A stretch of 64,000 nt of DNA, from contig BFBT01000001.1 in assembly GCA_003112755.1 (NCBI GenBank), positions 806,001 to 870,000 of the forward strand. Direction: 5' to 3'. Below the pieces are notes generated by a model. The model was not told the DNA's origin, made no database searches, and saw nothing but the letters and a program-made list of their open reading frames with translations. This stretch comes from Lawsonibacter asaccharolyticus (GTDB lineage Bacteria; Bacillota; Clostridia; Oscillospirales; Oscillospiraceae). The position numbers and the translations under genes are program-made. How positions within the stretch are numbered: position 1 is the first letter of the stretch; each line of letters opens with the position of its first letter. This document shows positions 8,666 through 17,402 of the stretch, one piece after another.

Positions 8666-10076
8666 ACACATCCTCCTCACAGGGGGGCAGGGAGACGGTG
8701 ACCACCGTTCCCTCCCGCTCCACGCTCTCCAGTTCGACACTGCCGCCGCACTGCTCCACCACTTGCTGTACGAAATTCAGTCCCAGTCCGCTGGAGCTGC
8801 GGATGGAGAAGCCCTTCTCCCAGATCTCGCCCAGCAGCTCCCTGGGAATCCCTGTCCCGTTGTCCTCCACCTGAAAGCGGATCTCTGCCCCCTCCGTCTC
8901 CTCGACCCTGATCCAGATCTTGCCGTCCGGCCTCCGGACCGCATAGGCGGCGTTCTCCACCAGGTTGATGAGCACCCGGGAGAATCGGATCTTGTTGATC
9001 CGGATCTTCGCCTCTGGAGCCCGGTTCTCCGTGTGGACCAGGTCCGCATACTCCGCGCTGGAGATCTGGGCCATCACGGCGTCCAGCAGCTCCTGGGTGG
9101 TCACCACGCTCCGCTGCTCCTCGTGCAGGATCTCGGAGATCATGCTGCTCATCCGGTCTATCATAGTCTCGATCCGCTCCAGATACTCCCCTTCCGTCTG
9201 GTCCCCTCTCCTGCCGGCGGACAGTTTGACCACCCCCACCAGGGCCTGCATGCTGGTCAGAGGGGACTTCAGATCATGGACCAGGTGGCGCAGTTCCATA
9301 TAGGTCCGGTTCTCCAGGATGCGCATCCGGGTCTCCATCAGCATGTGCTCGTTGAGCTCCTTCTGCTCGCTGATGCGGCGGATGTTGTTTTCATCCACCA
9401 CCAGCAGCAGGAGCAGCACGGACATGAAGAGGAACAGGGCAAAAAAGATGGTGGCCATGGCCTGGAGAAAGCTGTCCGCCTGAAGGAACTTGGAGACGAG
9501 CTTGATGTCATAGGAACTCTCTCCTCTGCCGAAGGGAAAATTCCACAGCAGAGGCATCATGTCCAGGAATTGCAGTGCCGTGATGAAAAAGGCCACCATG
9601 AGCCCCTTCTTCATCAGCCCCACAAAGCTGAAATCGATCTTGGCCAGCACCCAGATCATGGCGATCATGGACAGTGCCGGAATTCCGAAGTCATAGCGGA
9701 TGCCATAGATCCGGTTGATGAGGAGATACACTCCGGGGATCAGGATGCCCACCGCAGCGATGGAGGCCAGCAGCCGCCGTCTCAGCTCCATGCCCCGGAA
9801 GGTCTCCACCAGAAAAAACACGCCCATGTAGTGGGGATAGGCCCGCACCGCATTGAGCACCACCAGCTTCAGCGCCGCCAGCAGCACGTAGATCTCCTGC
9901 CCCTGATAGATGCCGTTCATCAGCGTGCGGTAGATACCGGTGTTCTCCACCGTCACCAGGGCGGGCATCAGCACCCCCAGAAGCACCAGGCCCCAGCCGA
10001 TGCACCGCAGGTCCCGGTCCGTTCTTTTTCTGGCCTCTGCCGTCTGTCCCAGCTCATGCTCTCGTTTCAAGTCCAT
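8646..10076 (-). CDS. Membrane sensor histidine kinase
   Basis: A 476-aa kinase. The N-terminal ~230 residues hold six or seven hydrophobic segments and no recognisable extracellular domain. A short coiled linker follows, then the H-box (HDLKSP, His267), the N-box (VENAAYAV, Asn375), G1 (EDNGTGIP, about 404-411) and G2 (SGLGLNFV, about 429-436). ATG 10076 is preferred, with an AGGGGAAGAGGGGG site; a longer reading lacks support. No response regulator is adjacent. The only orphan regulator nearby is encoded at 21669-22340 in the PGA synthesis operon, so the two may form one pathway. It is the first gene of the kinase-SPFH-ATPase operon. Confidence 0.9.
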   Translation of the reverse strand: MDLKREHELGQTAEARKRTDRDLRCIGWGLVLLGVLMPALVTVENTGIYRTLMNGIYQGQEIYVLLAALKLVVLNAVRAYPHYMGVFFLVETFRGMELRRRLLASIAAVGILIPGVYLLINRIYGIRYDFGIPALSMIAMIWVLAKIDFSFVGLMKKGLMVAFFITALQFLDMMPLLWNFPFGRGESSYDIKLVSKFLQADSFLQAMATIFFALFLFMSVLLLLLVVDENNIRRISEQKELNEHMLMETRMRILENRTYMELRHLVHDLKSPLTSMQALVGVVKLSAGRRGDQTEGEYLERIETMIDRMSSMISEILHEEQRSVVTTQELLDAVMAQISSAEYADLVHTENRAPEAKIRINKIRFSRVLINLVENAAYAVRRPDGKIWIRVEETEGAEIRFQVEDNGTGIPRELLGEIWEKGFSIRSSSGLGLNFVQQVVEQCGGSVELESVEREGTVVTVSLPPCEEDVCETGPV

Positions 10077-10113
10077 CCCCCTCTTCCCCTGCGGTCCGCC
10101 CAAGGAATACACC

Positions 10114-10149
10114 GCAAGCCTTGCCCTGGATGCCCGGGGCAAGGCTTGC
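10114..10149. terminator. Terminator between hydrolase and kinase genes
   Basis: A perfect 13-bp stem (GCAAGCCTTGCCC / GGGCAAGGCTTGC) with a 10-base loop. It ends the hydrolase transcript on the minus strand and separates it from the kinase operon. The better T-run lies on the plus-strand side, so it may act in both directions. Confidence 0.7.
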
Positions 10150-10197
10150 CGTGTCTTTTCTTTTGTATCCCGAGTCCGGCTTCGGGCCGCTGCACGC

Positions 10198-11148
10198 TCA
10201 AATCAGGCCGTAGTACCGCAGCACGTATTCCACGATGTCCAGCTGGTCTCCGATCCGGCGCTCCAGCTCATAGCCCCGGTAGGTCTCCACTGTGATGGTG
10301 GGGATGCCCAGCTGGGTGGTCACCGTATTGTTGATGCTCCCGATGGGGCCGGGTCCATAGAAGTTGAATCGCTCGGAGCACAGCTCGCCGGACTCCGTGG
10401 CCATCAGCATCTCCAGGTACATGTCGCTCATTTCGCTCAGGTCGGTGTAGATCAGCGAACTGCCCAGGAAATCTTTGTTCTCCGCGTTGGCCCGGGCCTC
10501 GTGCAGGTCAAAGAGGAATACCGGGTCCACCCTCTGGATGTCCTGGTAGATGGAGTCGGCCACCCGCTGGGCCATATTCCCCTCCGGGTCCCCCGGGAAG
10601 GACCGGTTCAGATCCTCCTGCTCCGTCACATAGCGGACTCTGGGGTCCGCCTCCGCGCCCCAGCGGTTGGCTGGGGACAGGATATGGACCGTCCCGGCCC
10701 GGATGCCGATCTTCTTGACCAGGTTCCCGGTCATCCAGCCGGCGATCTCATCCCCGTGGACTCCCGCCACGATGTAGATGGTGGGTCCCTCCTCCTCCCC
10801 CTGGAGCACCGTCACCTCATTTTCGATGTCGGTCCCCTCGGCGAGCTTGTAGGTGCTCACCTGGGTGGGATGATCGCAGTCTGTGAAGTAGTCCCCGAAG
10901 TCGTCAGGCACCATCTCCGCGGGGTCGAAATCATAGGGCGGGTCGATGACCACCTCCGCACCGATCTCCGGCCGTTCGATGGCCTCCCGGCGGTCATAGC
11001 CGCTCTCCTCCTGGGAGGCGGAGGCCGGCGCCTTGCTGCCTGCGGGGGCCGCTCCGCTCTCCGCCGGGGCGGAGGTGCTCCCCGGCCCTGGGGCGGCGCA
11101 GCCGGTGAGGGCCAGGGCCAGGAAGAGACTCAACATCTGCTTTTTCAT
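10198..11148 (-). CDS. Lipoprotein zinc hydrolase, AstE/aspartoacylase (M14-like) family
   Basis: A 316-aa lipoprotein (lipobox LTGC, Cys17), so it is anchored outside the membrane. After a Ser/Ala-rich linker, the zinc-peptidase core of the succinylglutamate desuccinylase/aspartoacylase family is visible: GVHGDE (His131, Glu134 as first two zinc ligands), NRSFPG (181-186, substrate carboxylate binding) and DLHEA (His216, third ligand, then Glu217). Family enzymes cleave N-acyl or C-terminal amide bonds next to acidic amino acids. A substrate of gamma-linked glutamate is suggested only by the neighbouring pgs and gamma-glutamyltransferase genes. It lies 25 bases after the second hydrolase of this family, and a terminator follows. 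Confidence 0.85.
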   Translation of the reverse strand: MKKQMLSLFLALALTGCAAPGPGSTSAPAESGAAPAGSKAPASASQEESGYDRREAIERPEIGAEVVIDPPYDFDPAEMVPDDFGDYFTDCDHPTQVSTYKLAEGTDIENEVTVLQGEEEGPTIYIVAGVHGDEIAGWMTGNLVKKIGIRAGTVHILSPANRWGAEADPRVRYVTEQEDLNRSFPGDPEGNMAQRVADSIYQDIQRVDPVFLFDLHEARANAENKDFLGSSLIYTDLSEMSDMYLEMLMATESGELCSERFNFYGPGPIGSINNTVTTQLGIPTITVETYRGYELERRIGDQLDIVEYVLRYYGLI

Positions 11149-11173
11149 GCCTTCACCTCCCAACTTTCCGCGC

Positions 11174-12316
11174 TCAGTCGGGAGCGAGGAACTGCCCGAT
11201 GTCCGCCGCCATATCGACATAGGACGGGATGCCGTTGATGACCAGGTTGCCCAATCCCAGCTCGTTGAAGGCCACCGCGAACTGAGCCACGCCGGTGACA
11301 TGACGGGCTACCCGCTCAGAGATGGGGGCGCCGTCCGCGTCATAGCCGAAGTCGTACAGACGGCCGTAGCCAGCCGCCTTCAGATAGTACTTATCCTGTC
11401 CGGTGACCACCAGGTTTTCGTCGGTCTTTCCTCTCAGGCGGCCCTGGGAGGGGTTGGAGGTCTCCATCAGCAGGGCCAGGGTATCGGTGTAGTCGCCCAG
11501 CTCCCGGTGGGTCAGGCCGTGCAGGTTCTCGGGAGAGGGCTCCAGGCCGATGCTCATTCCCTCCAGCTGCATGTTGATCAGCGCCTGGGAGCCCAGTGAC
11601 AGGGCATCCTGATGGGCCACGATGGTGTTGATGGTGGGGTACTCGGGAGATGCCTCGTGGAGGTCCACCGTGATGTCGATGCCCTCCTGTTCAATGAGCT
11701 GGGTCACGCCGTAGCTCATTTTCTCGGTGAAAGTGCCATCGGTACGCCCCGGGTAGGAGCGGTTGATATTCCGGGTCTCGGAGCCGGACAGCCGCTGTCC
11801 GGAGGAGGCATGGACATAGATCTCCGGGTCGGGCCACTGGTGGATGGGGTTGGTGGCCCGGGAGCCGAAGCGGAACCAGCGCTCCCCGTTGGGGGTTTCG
11901 ATGGTAAAGCGCATGGGGGCCCCCTCCTGGGGGTCAGTGCAGGTGAAGGCGCTGTTGTTGGTCCGCGGGATGACGTACAGGGTGCCCGCCTCAGGCTGGG
12001 CGTTCTCAATGAGCAGGACGGCGGCCACCAGGCCGGAAGGCTCATTGGGGTGGGTGCCCCCCAGCACCAGCATGGAGTCCCCCTCCTGCTCCCCCTCCAG
12101 CACATAGACCTCCGTGTCTCCGGCGGTTCCCTCCAGACCGGGATACCAGTCGGACAGCATCTTGATCTCTGTCACTCCGGGGCCTGGGTAGATGGGCTCC
12201 ACCTCCCGCATGGAGAGGAACTGGCCGGCCAGATACACGATGGCGGCGGCGGCCAGAGCCAGCAGGATCAGGGCGGATAACCAGCTCTTTTTCACTTCGA
12301 TCTTCACTCTGTCCAC
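11174..12316 (-). CDS. Membrane-anchored zinc hydrolase, AstE/M14-like
   Basis: This 380-aa protein has an N-terminal signal anchor (about residues 12-31) and an external AstE/M14-like domain: GGTHPNEPSG (His89, Glu92), RNINRSYPG (182-190) and VDLHEAS (His220, Glu221). These are the three zinc ligands and the catalytic region of the family. It is closely related in layout to the gene at 14680-15831 (shared IHQWPDP/VHQWPDP block), so the two are paralogues, each sitting after a tiny membrane protein and a permease. It starts 4 bases after the stop of the 48-aa protein and probably trims an external glutamate-containing substrate before uptake; the substrate is inference. Confidence 0.85.
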   Translation of the reverse strand: MDRVKIEVKKSWLSALILLALAAAAIVYLAGQFLSMREVEPIYPGPGVTEIKMLSDWYPGLEGTAGDTEVYVLEGEQEGDSMLVLGGTHPNEPSGLVAAVLLIENAQPEAGTLYVIPRTNNSAFTCTDPQEGAPMRFTIETPNGERWFRFGSRATNPIHQWPDPEIYVHASSGQRLSGSETRNINRSYPGRTDGTFTEKMSYGVTQLIEQEGIDITVDLHEASPEYPTINTIVAHQDALSLGSQALINMQLEGMSIGLEPSPENLHGLTHRELGDYTDTLALLMETSNPSQGRLRGKTDENLVVTGQDKYYLKAAGYGRLYDFGYDADGAPISERVARHVTGVAQFAVAFNELGLGNLVINGIPSYVDMAADIGQFLAPD

Positions 12317-12320
12317 CCCC

Positions 12321-12467
12321 TCATTTGATCAGCAGCAGCCGCAGCACCAGCGGGACCACCACCAGCGCGGCGTCGATCTGCAGCATCAGGTTCTTTTCCC
12401 GCACCATATTCTTGATGACGAATACCAGCAGGAAGAGCACCAGGCCCAAATAAACATATAATAACAT
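12321..12467 (-). CDS. 48-aa membrane miniprotein paired with permease
   Basis: ATG 12467 follows AGGAGGGGAAAGC, a strong ribosome site. The 48 residues form two hydrophobic segments (LYVYLGLVLFLLVFVI and AALVVVPLVLRLLL) around a short charged loop (KNMVREKN), ending LRLLLIK. It sits 16 bases after the permease stop and 4 before the hydrolase start. The same slot in the second permease-hydrolase set (15845-16000) holds a 51-aa protein with the same plan and the ending LRALLIK. Repetition of position, size, hairpin topology and C-terminus makes this a real gene, probably a small transporter subunit analogous to DctQ but much smaller. Confidence 0.85.
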   Translation of the reverse strand: MLLYVYLGLVLFLLVFVIKNMVREKNLMLQIDAALVVVPLVLRLLLIK

Positions 12468-12483
12468 GCTTTCCCCTCCTATC

Positions 12484-13755
12484 TCAAGTCAGGAACGAAA
12501 GGTTGCCGGACACCAGCAGGGTGACCAGGCCGTACAGGATGCAGACGATGAAGGGGATGGCGCAGTGCCGCAGCACCCGGGAGTACTTCTGTTCCACGAT
12601 CTGGGCCGCATAGTTGCCCGCCAGGGCCGTGGGCGGCATCAGGTCGCCCATGGAGCAGATGAAGGACAGGGCGGCGGCAATGACGATCTGGTCGCCGGTG
12701 TCCAGCAGGGCCAGCAGGAAGGGGACGCCCAGCACAGAGGCCGCGCCGTAGGAGGACACCGCGCCAAAGGCGGGCATCACCAGGCAGACGGCGGCATACA
12801 GGACGATGAGGCCGAAGCCGAAGCAGCTGACCACGATGTAGCCCCGCACGCCGGTGAGGGTCATCACCTGGATGAACATGCCCACGCCCATCAGCTTGCC
12901 CAGCACGGGGACGGTGGTCTCCACAGCCTCCGACACTGCCTGGATGGCGTTGAACTTCTTGCCGGTGAACAGGCCCACCACGCTGCCGATGAAGAAGATC
13001 AGCGGCATTCCCAGGGATGGGAACACGTTGGGGAGAGCCCGGCTGCCCACCATGAGGACGATGACCACCAGGATGGGGATGTAGAGCTTGAGCCCGTACT
13101 GTTTGCCCACCTCCAGGTTCAGCCCCTCTTTGATCTTGTCGTAATCCAGGTGCCGGCAGTAGCGCAGGCCCACAAAGAGGACGGTGAAGATGGCGCAGGG
13201 GAAGGTCATGAAGGCCAGGGGGCCCTCAAAGCCGATGTAGGGCATATCCACGCCGCCGGCGATGAGCATGGCGGGGATGTTCACCGGGGGGGCGGCCATG
13301 CCCATGATGGCGCCCACCGCCAGGATGGCGCCGGTCTGGGGGGCCGGGATGCCCATCATCAGCAGGATGGGGGCCACGATAGCGCCGGCGGAAAGCACCG
13401 CGGCGGTGGAGGAACCCGTGATCATGCCCGGGAACATGATGATGAGCATCAGCAGAATCAGCATGACCGCCGGGACCTTGTGGAAGCGGGAGACGATGAC
13501 GGCGTTCAGGGCCTCCAGTGCCCCGGATTTTTGGATCACCGTCATAAAGATCATGGCCATGGAGATGATGAGCACCGTATCCATATAGACAAAGGTGCCC
13601 TCGAACAGATGGCGCAGGGGAATACCCTCCCCACCCACCAGGGCGCCGGCGATAGCGCCGGCCGCCATAGACAAGCTGACCGGCAGCTTCAGCAGGAAGT
13701 TCCCCAGCAGGAACACGCCCAGCATGACCAGGAATATTACCAGTTCAAATTCCAA
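12484..13755 (-). CDS. TRAP large-subunit / IT-superfamily permease
   Basis: A 423-aa polytopic protein of the DctM/ion-transporter superfamily type: two halves with re-entrant loops seen as PGMITGSSTAAVLSAGAIVAP and GDLMPPTALAGNYAAQIV, and the usual Gly-Met-Ala-Pro-Pro stretch (MGMAAPPVNIPAML). These carriers move small carboxylates, usually with sodium. A conventional DctQ is missing; a 48-aa membrane protein follows instead. No DctP is adjacent, although a small lipoprotein gene (13886) lies just upstream beyond a terminator. With the hydrolase downstream it looks like an uptake unit for an acidic product, glutamate being a guess from context. Confidence 0.85.
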   Translation of the reverse strand: MEFELVIFLVMLGVFLLGNFLLKLPVSLSMAAGAIAGALVGGEGIPLRHLFEGTFVYMDTVLIISMAMIFMTVIQKSGALEALNAVIVSRFHKVPAVMLILLMLIIMFPGMITGSSTAAVLSAGAIVAPILLMMGIPAPQTGAILAVGAIMGMAAPPVNIPAMLIAGGVDMPYIGFEGPLAFMTFPCAIFTVLFVGLRYCRHLDYDKIKEGLNLEVGKQYGLKLYIPILVVIVLMVGSRALPNVFPSLGMPLIFFIGSVVGLFTGKKFNAIQAVSEAVETTVPVLGKLMGVGMFIQVMTLTGVRGYIVVSCFGFGLIVLYAAVCLVMPAFGAVSSYGAASVLGVPFLLALLDTGDQIVIAAALSFICSMGDLMPPTALAGNYAAQIVEQKYSRVLRHCAIPFIVCILYGLVTLLVSGNLSFLT

Positions 13756-13833
13756 TCAAATCCCTCCTGTTCCGGAGTATTCGCGGGAGTCGGGCAGACG
13801 ACCGCCTCTGCCGGCGGAGCGTCCGCTTTTGGG

Positions 13834-13866
13834 AAGAGGCCCCACCCGTTTTGACAGGCGGGGCCT
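13834..13866 (-). terminator. Terminator after small lipoprotein
   Basis: An 11-bp stem with one mismatch (GAGGCCCCACC / GGCGGGGCCTC) 20 bases past the lipoprotein stop. It separates this gene from the first permease unit. Confidence 0.65.
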
Positions 13867-13885
13867 CCTTGCAGTGCAATGGGGT

Positions 13886-14599
13886 TCAGGCGCCGAAGAT
13901 CTCCTGGAGCGGGGTCACAGCGTCGGCGATGGTGTACAGCATGGTGATGGGGATGCCGGCGTCGGTGGCGGCGTCAGAGAACTTGCCGTCGTCGTTGCCC
14001 TCCTCCACTACCATGATGTAGTCGGCACAGCCCAGGGCCAGGTCGCTGAACTGGTCAGACAGAGTGCCCCGTCGGGCGGCGCCGCCCAGGTGGGCCACGA
14101 TCACGGTGATGTCGTTGTCCTTGGCGGTCTGGGCGATGGCCTCAGCGCGGGCGATCTCGTCCTCCTGGGAGATGCCGGCCGCGCCCAGCCCCTTGGAGGA
14201 GGCTCCGCTGGCGATGATGATGGTCTTGTATCCGGCGGCGTCCTCTGCGGAAGCGGTGGCGTCGAAGGTGTACTCAGCTCCCACCTTCTTCATCAGGGCG
14301 TCCAGCATGGATACATCGGCGCTCTGGCCGAAGGAGGTGATCAGGACGGGGGCGGAGACCTGGTCCTTGGTGAAGGTGCCGTTCTCCGTCACCACCCGGT
14401 TGCTCTCGCTGGTGCGGAAGGTGTAGCCGCTCTCAGCACCGGTGGAGGCGCCGCCGCTCCCGGCGGGGGCGCTGGTGCTGGTGGACGGGGTGCTGGTCCC
14501 CGGGGTGGTGGTGCTGGTCCCGCCACCGCCGCAGGCGGTCAGCAGAAGGCTGCAGCTGAGGGCCGCGGCCAGGAGCATACATACGTTGCGCTTTTTCAT
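13886..14599 (-). CDS. Small lipoprotein with Rossmann-like domain, unknown function
   Basis: A 237-aa lipoprotein (lipobox LTAC, Cys23) with a Ser/Thr/Gly linker to about residue 60, then an alpha/beta domain: VLITSFGQSADV, YKTIIIASGASSKGLGAAG, ITVIVAHLGGAARRGTLSDQ and ADYIMVVEEGNDDGKFSD. The repeated strand-glycine turns suggest a Rossmann-like fold. The gene may belong to the DUF6305 type, a name recalled from memory and not checked. It lies between the two permease-hydrolase units and could be their external binding protein in place of DctP; this is inference. It is followed by a terminator. Confidence 0.8.
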   Translation of the reverse strand: MKKRNVCMLLAAALSCSLLLTACGGGGTSTTTPGTSTPSTSTSAPAGSGGASTGAESGYTFRTSESNRVVTENGTFTKDQVSAPVLITSFGQSADVSMLDALMKKVGAEYTFDATASAEDAAGYKTIIIASGASSKGLGAAGISQEDEIARAEAIAQTAKDNDITVIVAHLGGAARRGTLSDQFSDLALGCADYIMVVEEGNDDGKFSDAATDAGIPITMLYTIADAVTPLQEIFGA

Positions 14600-14679
14600 T
14601 TTAAGTTCCTCCTAAGATCATTTCAGTTCTATGCTTGATCCCGGTCCTCCGGGACTTGGCACCTTACCAGTCGAGTCCC

Positions 14680-15831
14680 TCAGGCCAGGGACTTCAGGGT
14701 GGCCTCCAGGCCGTTGGCGATCATTTCGTTGGCATCGGGCAGGCCGGAGATCTTCAGGGGCTTGTCGGGGTACATCTGGTCGAAGGTGTTGATGATCTCC
14801 GCACTCATGCTCATGTGGTAGGCGGTCCGCTTCTCGATGGGCCAGCCGTTCTCGTCAAAGTCGTAGGAATTGGGGAACAGCCCCGCCCGATGCATGGCCA
14901 GATAGTTGCCCGAGATGCCGTCCTTCACCAGCTCCTCCGTCACCTTGTCGTGGTAGCTGCCCATGGCGGGGTTGCAGGTCTCGAACAGGGTGCACAGGGC
15001 GTCGGTATTGTCGCCCAGGCCCCGGTGGGACAGGCCGTAAGAGGTCTGGCCGGAGATCTCCATCTTCAGGGGCAGGTTGTTGATGACGCAGTTCATCACA
15101 GCGGAGGAGCCCAGAGGCATGGCGTTCTCATGGACCACCAGGGTGTTGACCAGCTTCACCGACTCGGCACCGGCCTCGTGGCCGTCATAGATGAAGTCGA
15201 TCTGCTCGGTCTGGATAAAGTTGTAGATGGCGTAGCACACCATCTCGGTGAGGTAGCCCTCCTCCAGTCCGGGGTGGTTGCGGTTCAGGTTGCGGATCTC
15301 CGCGATCTCGTCGTGGCGCAGTTCCCGCTTGGAGGTATTCAGCCGGTAGTTGGGGTCGGGCCACTGGTGCACCGGGTTGGAGATGCGGGTGCCGATGCGG
15401 AACTCCCGGGTGGAGCCGTCGGACAGCTGGAAGGTCATCTTGTTGGCCTGGGCCAGCAGGGGCTGGGTGTGGCTGTATCCACTGTTGTTGGCCCGCACCA
15501 TCACATAGAGGGTGCCCTCTTCACACTTCACGTTCTCCAAATAGGTCACGGCGTTGAGCATGGAGCCCACCTCATTGGTGTGGGTGCCGCCGTAGATCAG
15601 CGCCTTGCCTCCGGGGATCCCGCTGTCAAAGACATAGATATCCACGTCGCCCGGCGTGTCCTTCAGGTTGGGATTGTAGTCGCTCAGCCGGATCACACCG
15701 GTGATGTTGGGATTTTCGGTGTACAGCACGTCGTCCTTCTGCTGCTGGAGATAGATCTGCCCTGTCAGCACGCAGACCAGGGCCACCACGAGCAGAACGG
15801 CAATGTTTGGGATCAGACTCTTGTTTTTCAT
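14680..15831 (-). CDS. Membrane-anchored zinc hydrolase, AstE/M14-like
   Basis: This 383-aa protein has an N-terminal signal anchor (about residues 8-25) and the family motifs GGTHTNEVGS (His84, Glu87), RNLNRNHPG (180-188) and YDGHEAG (His218, Glu219). The Asp-Leu-His-Glu of the other copies is Asp-Gly-His-Glu here. It shares the VHQWPDP block and overall layout with the product of 11174-12316. It is the third gene of the second permease set, 13 bases after the 51-aa miniprotein. Presence of three such enzymes in one locus, all external, points to stepwise trimming of a polymer or a mixed pool of acylated amino acids. Confidence 0.85.
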   Translation of the reverse strand: MKNKSLIPNIAVLLVVALVCVLTGQIYLQQQKDDVLYTENPNITGVIRLSDYNPNLKDTPGDVDIYVFDSGIPGGKALIYGGTHTNEVGSMLNAVTYLENVKCEEGTLYVMVRANNSGYSHTQPLLAQANKMTFQLSDGSTREFRIGTRISNPVHQWPDPNYRLNTSKRELRHDEIAEIRNLNRNHPGLEEGYLTEMVCYAIYNFIQTEQIDFIYDGHEAGAESVKLVNTLVVHENAMPLGSSAVMNCVINNLPLKMEISGQTSYGLSHRGLGDNTDALCTLFETCNPAMGSYHDKVTEELVKDGISGNYLAMHRAGLFPNSYDFDENGWPIEKRTAYHMSMSAEIINTFDQMYPDKPLKISGLPDANEMIANGLEATLKSLA

Positions 15832-15844
15832 TTCCGTTCCCCCT

Positions 15845-16000
15845 TCATTTGATCAGCAGCGCGCGGAGGATCAAGGGGAAACAGATGATCCCCAGACTCA
15901 TCACATGGGCCAGCGATCTCTCCCGCACGATGTCCCAGATCACCACCAGGGCCAGGACAGCGACGATGATCCGATAGATGATGAACAATGCAGCAATCAT
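15845..16000 (-). CDS. 51-aa membrane miniprotein paired with permease
   Basis: ATG 16000 follows AAGGGGGGACGAAGA. The 51 residues form two hydrophobic helices (MIAALFIIYRIIVAVLALVV and HVMSLGIICFPLILRALL) joined by the charged loop DIVRERS, ending LRALLIK. It matches the 48-aa protein at 12321-12467 in topology, loop charge and C-terminus, and occupies the same place between permease (13 bases upstream) and hydrolase (13 bases downstream). The repeated arrangement supports a dedicated small subunit of this permease type. Confidence 0.85.
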   Translation of the reverse strand: MIAALFIIYRIIVAVLALVVIWDIVRERSLAHVMSLGIICFPLILRALLIK

Positions 16001-16013
16001 TCTTCGTCCCCCC

Positions 16014-17318
16014 TTAAATCATCAGGAACTTCAGCGATGAACCTGCCACCAGGAACACCACGATGGCGGCGGTCAGCACCAGCGTGAAGATGATGTTGCG
16101 CTTGACCACCTCAGTTCCGGTGACCCCAGTCACCCCCAGGGTCTCGCCCACCGTCTCCGCCAAGCTGCCCCGCAGGGCCAGGAACATGCTCATGGCGATG
16201 GCGGCGCCTACCGCCATCATGGACAGCTCATAGCTTCCATAGTTGGAGTTGCTGACCAGATAAGTGGCCAGCGCCCCCACCACATAGGCGAAGGGGGTTC
16301 CCAGCAGCAGACCGCCCGCCAGCACCAGCAGTCCCAGTACCAGGGCGATCACTGCGCCGTTGATGCCGGCGATCTCCATCTGGGCGGAGAGGGTGCCGTT
16401 GACGCCCACCAGGTTGAAGGTCTCGACCACAGAGGCATAGGCCAGAATCAGGGCCAGCTCCACCGCCACAGTGCGGATGCCGTCCGCCGCCGCGATCAGG
16501 GGGTTGGCTCCCTTGCACTTGAAGATCAGGGCCAGCACGAAGCCGATGAGGTAGATCACCGGATAACCCCCGTAATAGGGGATCAGGAAGTACAGGAAGT
16601 TGTAGCAGAGCACCAGCACCGCCACCACGGCCAGGGGGATCAGGCAGACCGCGCTGCCCGTCTTTTCCACGTTCCCGTCCGCTTCCCACTCCCCCAGCAC
16701 CCGGCGCCCGGCCAGGGCGCAGTAGACGATCAGGGCGGGGAGGGCCAGGATCAGGATGGGGAGAAAATATCCCTCAAAAGCGCCGGGATAGAGCCCCTGC
16801 CGGGCAATGGTGGGGGCCATGGCGGGTACGCACAGGGGAGGCAGCAGCATGCCCATCAGAGCGCCCACTGTCACCACCTCCACCACTTTGCTCTTCTCCA
16901 TCCCCTTGTCCAGCAGGTAGCGGCCAGCCATCAGGCCGGTGGTGGCCACGCTGGCCAGGGCCGTGCCGGTGATCATGCCGGGCAGGCCGATGAACAGGAT
17001 CAGGATGAACATCTGGGCGGCCGGGCTGCGCTTCTTCCCCACCACCTTGGCGAACAGGAACTGGAAGGTCCCGTTGACATACAGCAGATAGGAGAAGGCT
17101 GCGCCGCACAGCACCCACATCAGGGTGTCCACAAAGACGAAGGGACCCTCGGTGACCTCTCTGAGCCGGAAGCCCAGCCCGGCCACCAGCGCGGTGATCA
17201 GGCCCGCCACGAAGATAAGGGGCGCGATCAGGCCGCTTTTCCCTTTGAACAGAACGCTGACCACCGCTACGACAGCCAGCATGACAGCCAGCAGCAGATA
17301 CGCTTCAGTCAAATTCAC
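16014..17318 (-). CDS. TRAP large-subunit / IT-superfamily permease
   Basis: A 434-aa polytopic permease, paralogous in plan to 12484-13755: FIGLPGMITGTALASVATTG is the first re-entrant segment, followed by GALMGMLLPPLCVPAMAP. It heads the second permease-miniprotein-hydrolase unit and follows the gamma-glutamyltransferase genes. Such carriers import carboxylates or amino acids with cations. It starts at ATG 17318 after an AGGAGTGGTA site. Small identity between the two permeases suggests different substrates, for example free glutamate versus a short gamma-glutamyl peptide; this split is speculative. Confidence 0.85.
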   Translation of the reverse strand: MNLTEAYLLLAVMLAVVAVVSVLFKGKSGLIAPLIFVAGLITALVAGLGFRLREVTEGPFVFVDTLMWVLCGAAFSYLLYVNGTFQFLFAKVVGKKRSPAAQMFILILFIGLPGMITGTALASVATTGLMAGRYLLDKGMEKSKVVEVVTVGALMGMLLPPLCVPAMAPTIARQGLYPGAFEGYFLPILILALPALIVYCALAGRRVLGEWEADGNVEKTGSAVCLIPLAVVAVLVLCYNFLYFLIPYYGGYPVIYLIGFVLALIFKCKGANPLIAAADGIRTVAVELALILAYASVVETFNLVGVNGTLSAQMEIAGINGAVIALVLGLLVLAGGLLLGTPFAYVVGALATYLVSNSNYGSYELSMMAVGAAIAMSMFLALRGSLAETVGETLGVTGVTGTEVVKRNIIFTLVLTAAIVVFLVAGSSLKFLMI

Positions 17319-17402
17319 TCATTACCACTCCTTGTAACACGCATTCCGGCCGGGTATCTGGGGTCCCCGGACCGGATCAGCCAATCGGAGATCGGGGCCC
17401 GT

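Noticed and set aside
6137..10295. Long plus-strand frames opposite the SPFH and kinase genes
   Set aside because: Antisense shadows; opposite strand carries full SPFH and kinase motifs.
12466..13854. Plus-strand frame of 462 codons opposite the first permease
   Set aside because: Composition dominated by His, Asp and Gln; mirrors the hydrophobic permease codons.
10198..17318. Complete TRAP transporter systems at 12-17 kb
   Set aside because: No DctQ or DctP homologue is adjacent; only large-permease-like genes with miniproteins, so a full TRAP call is not supported.
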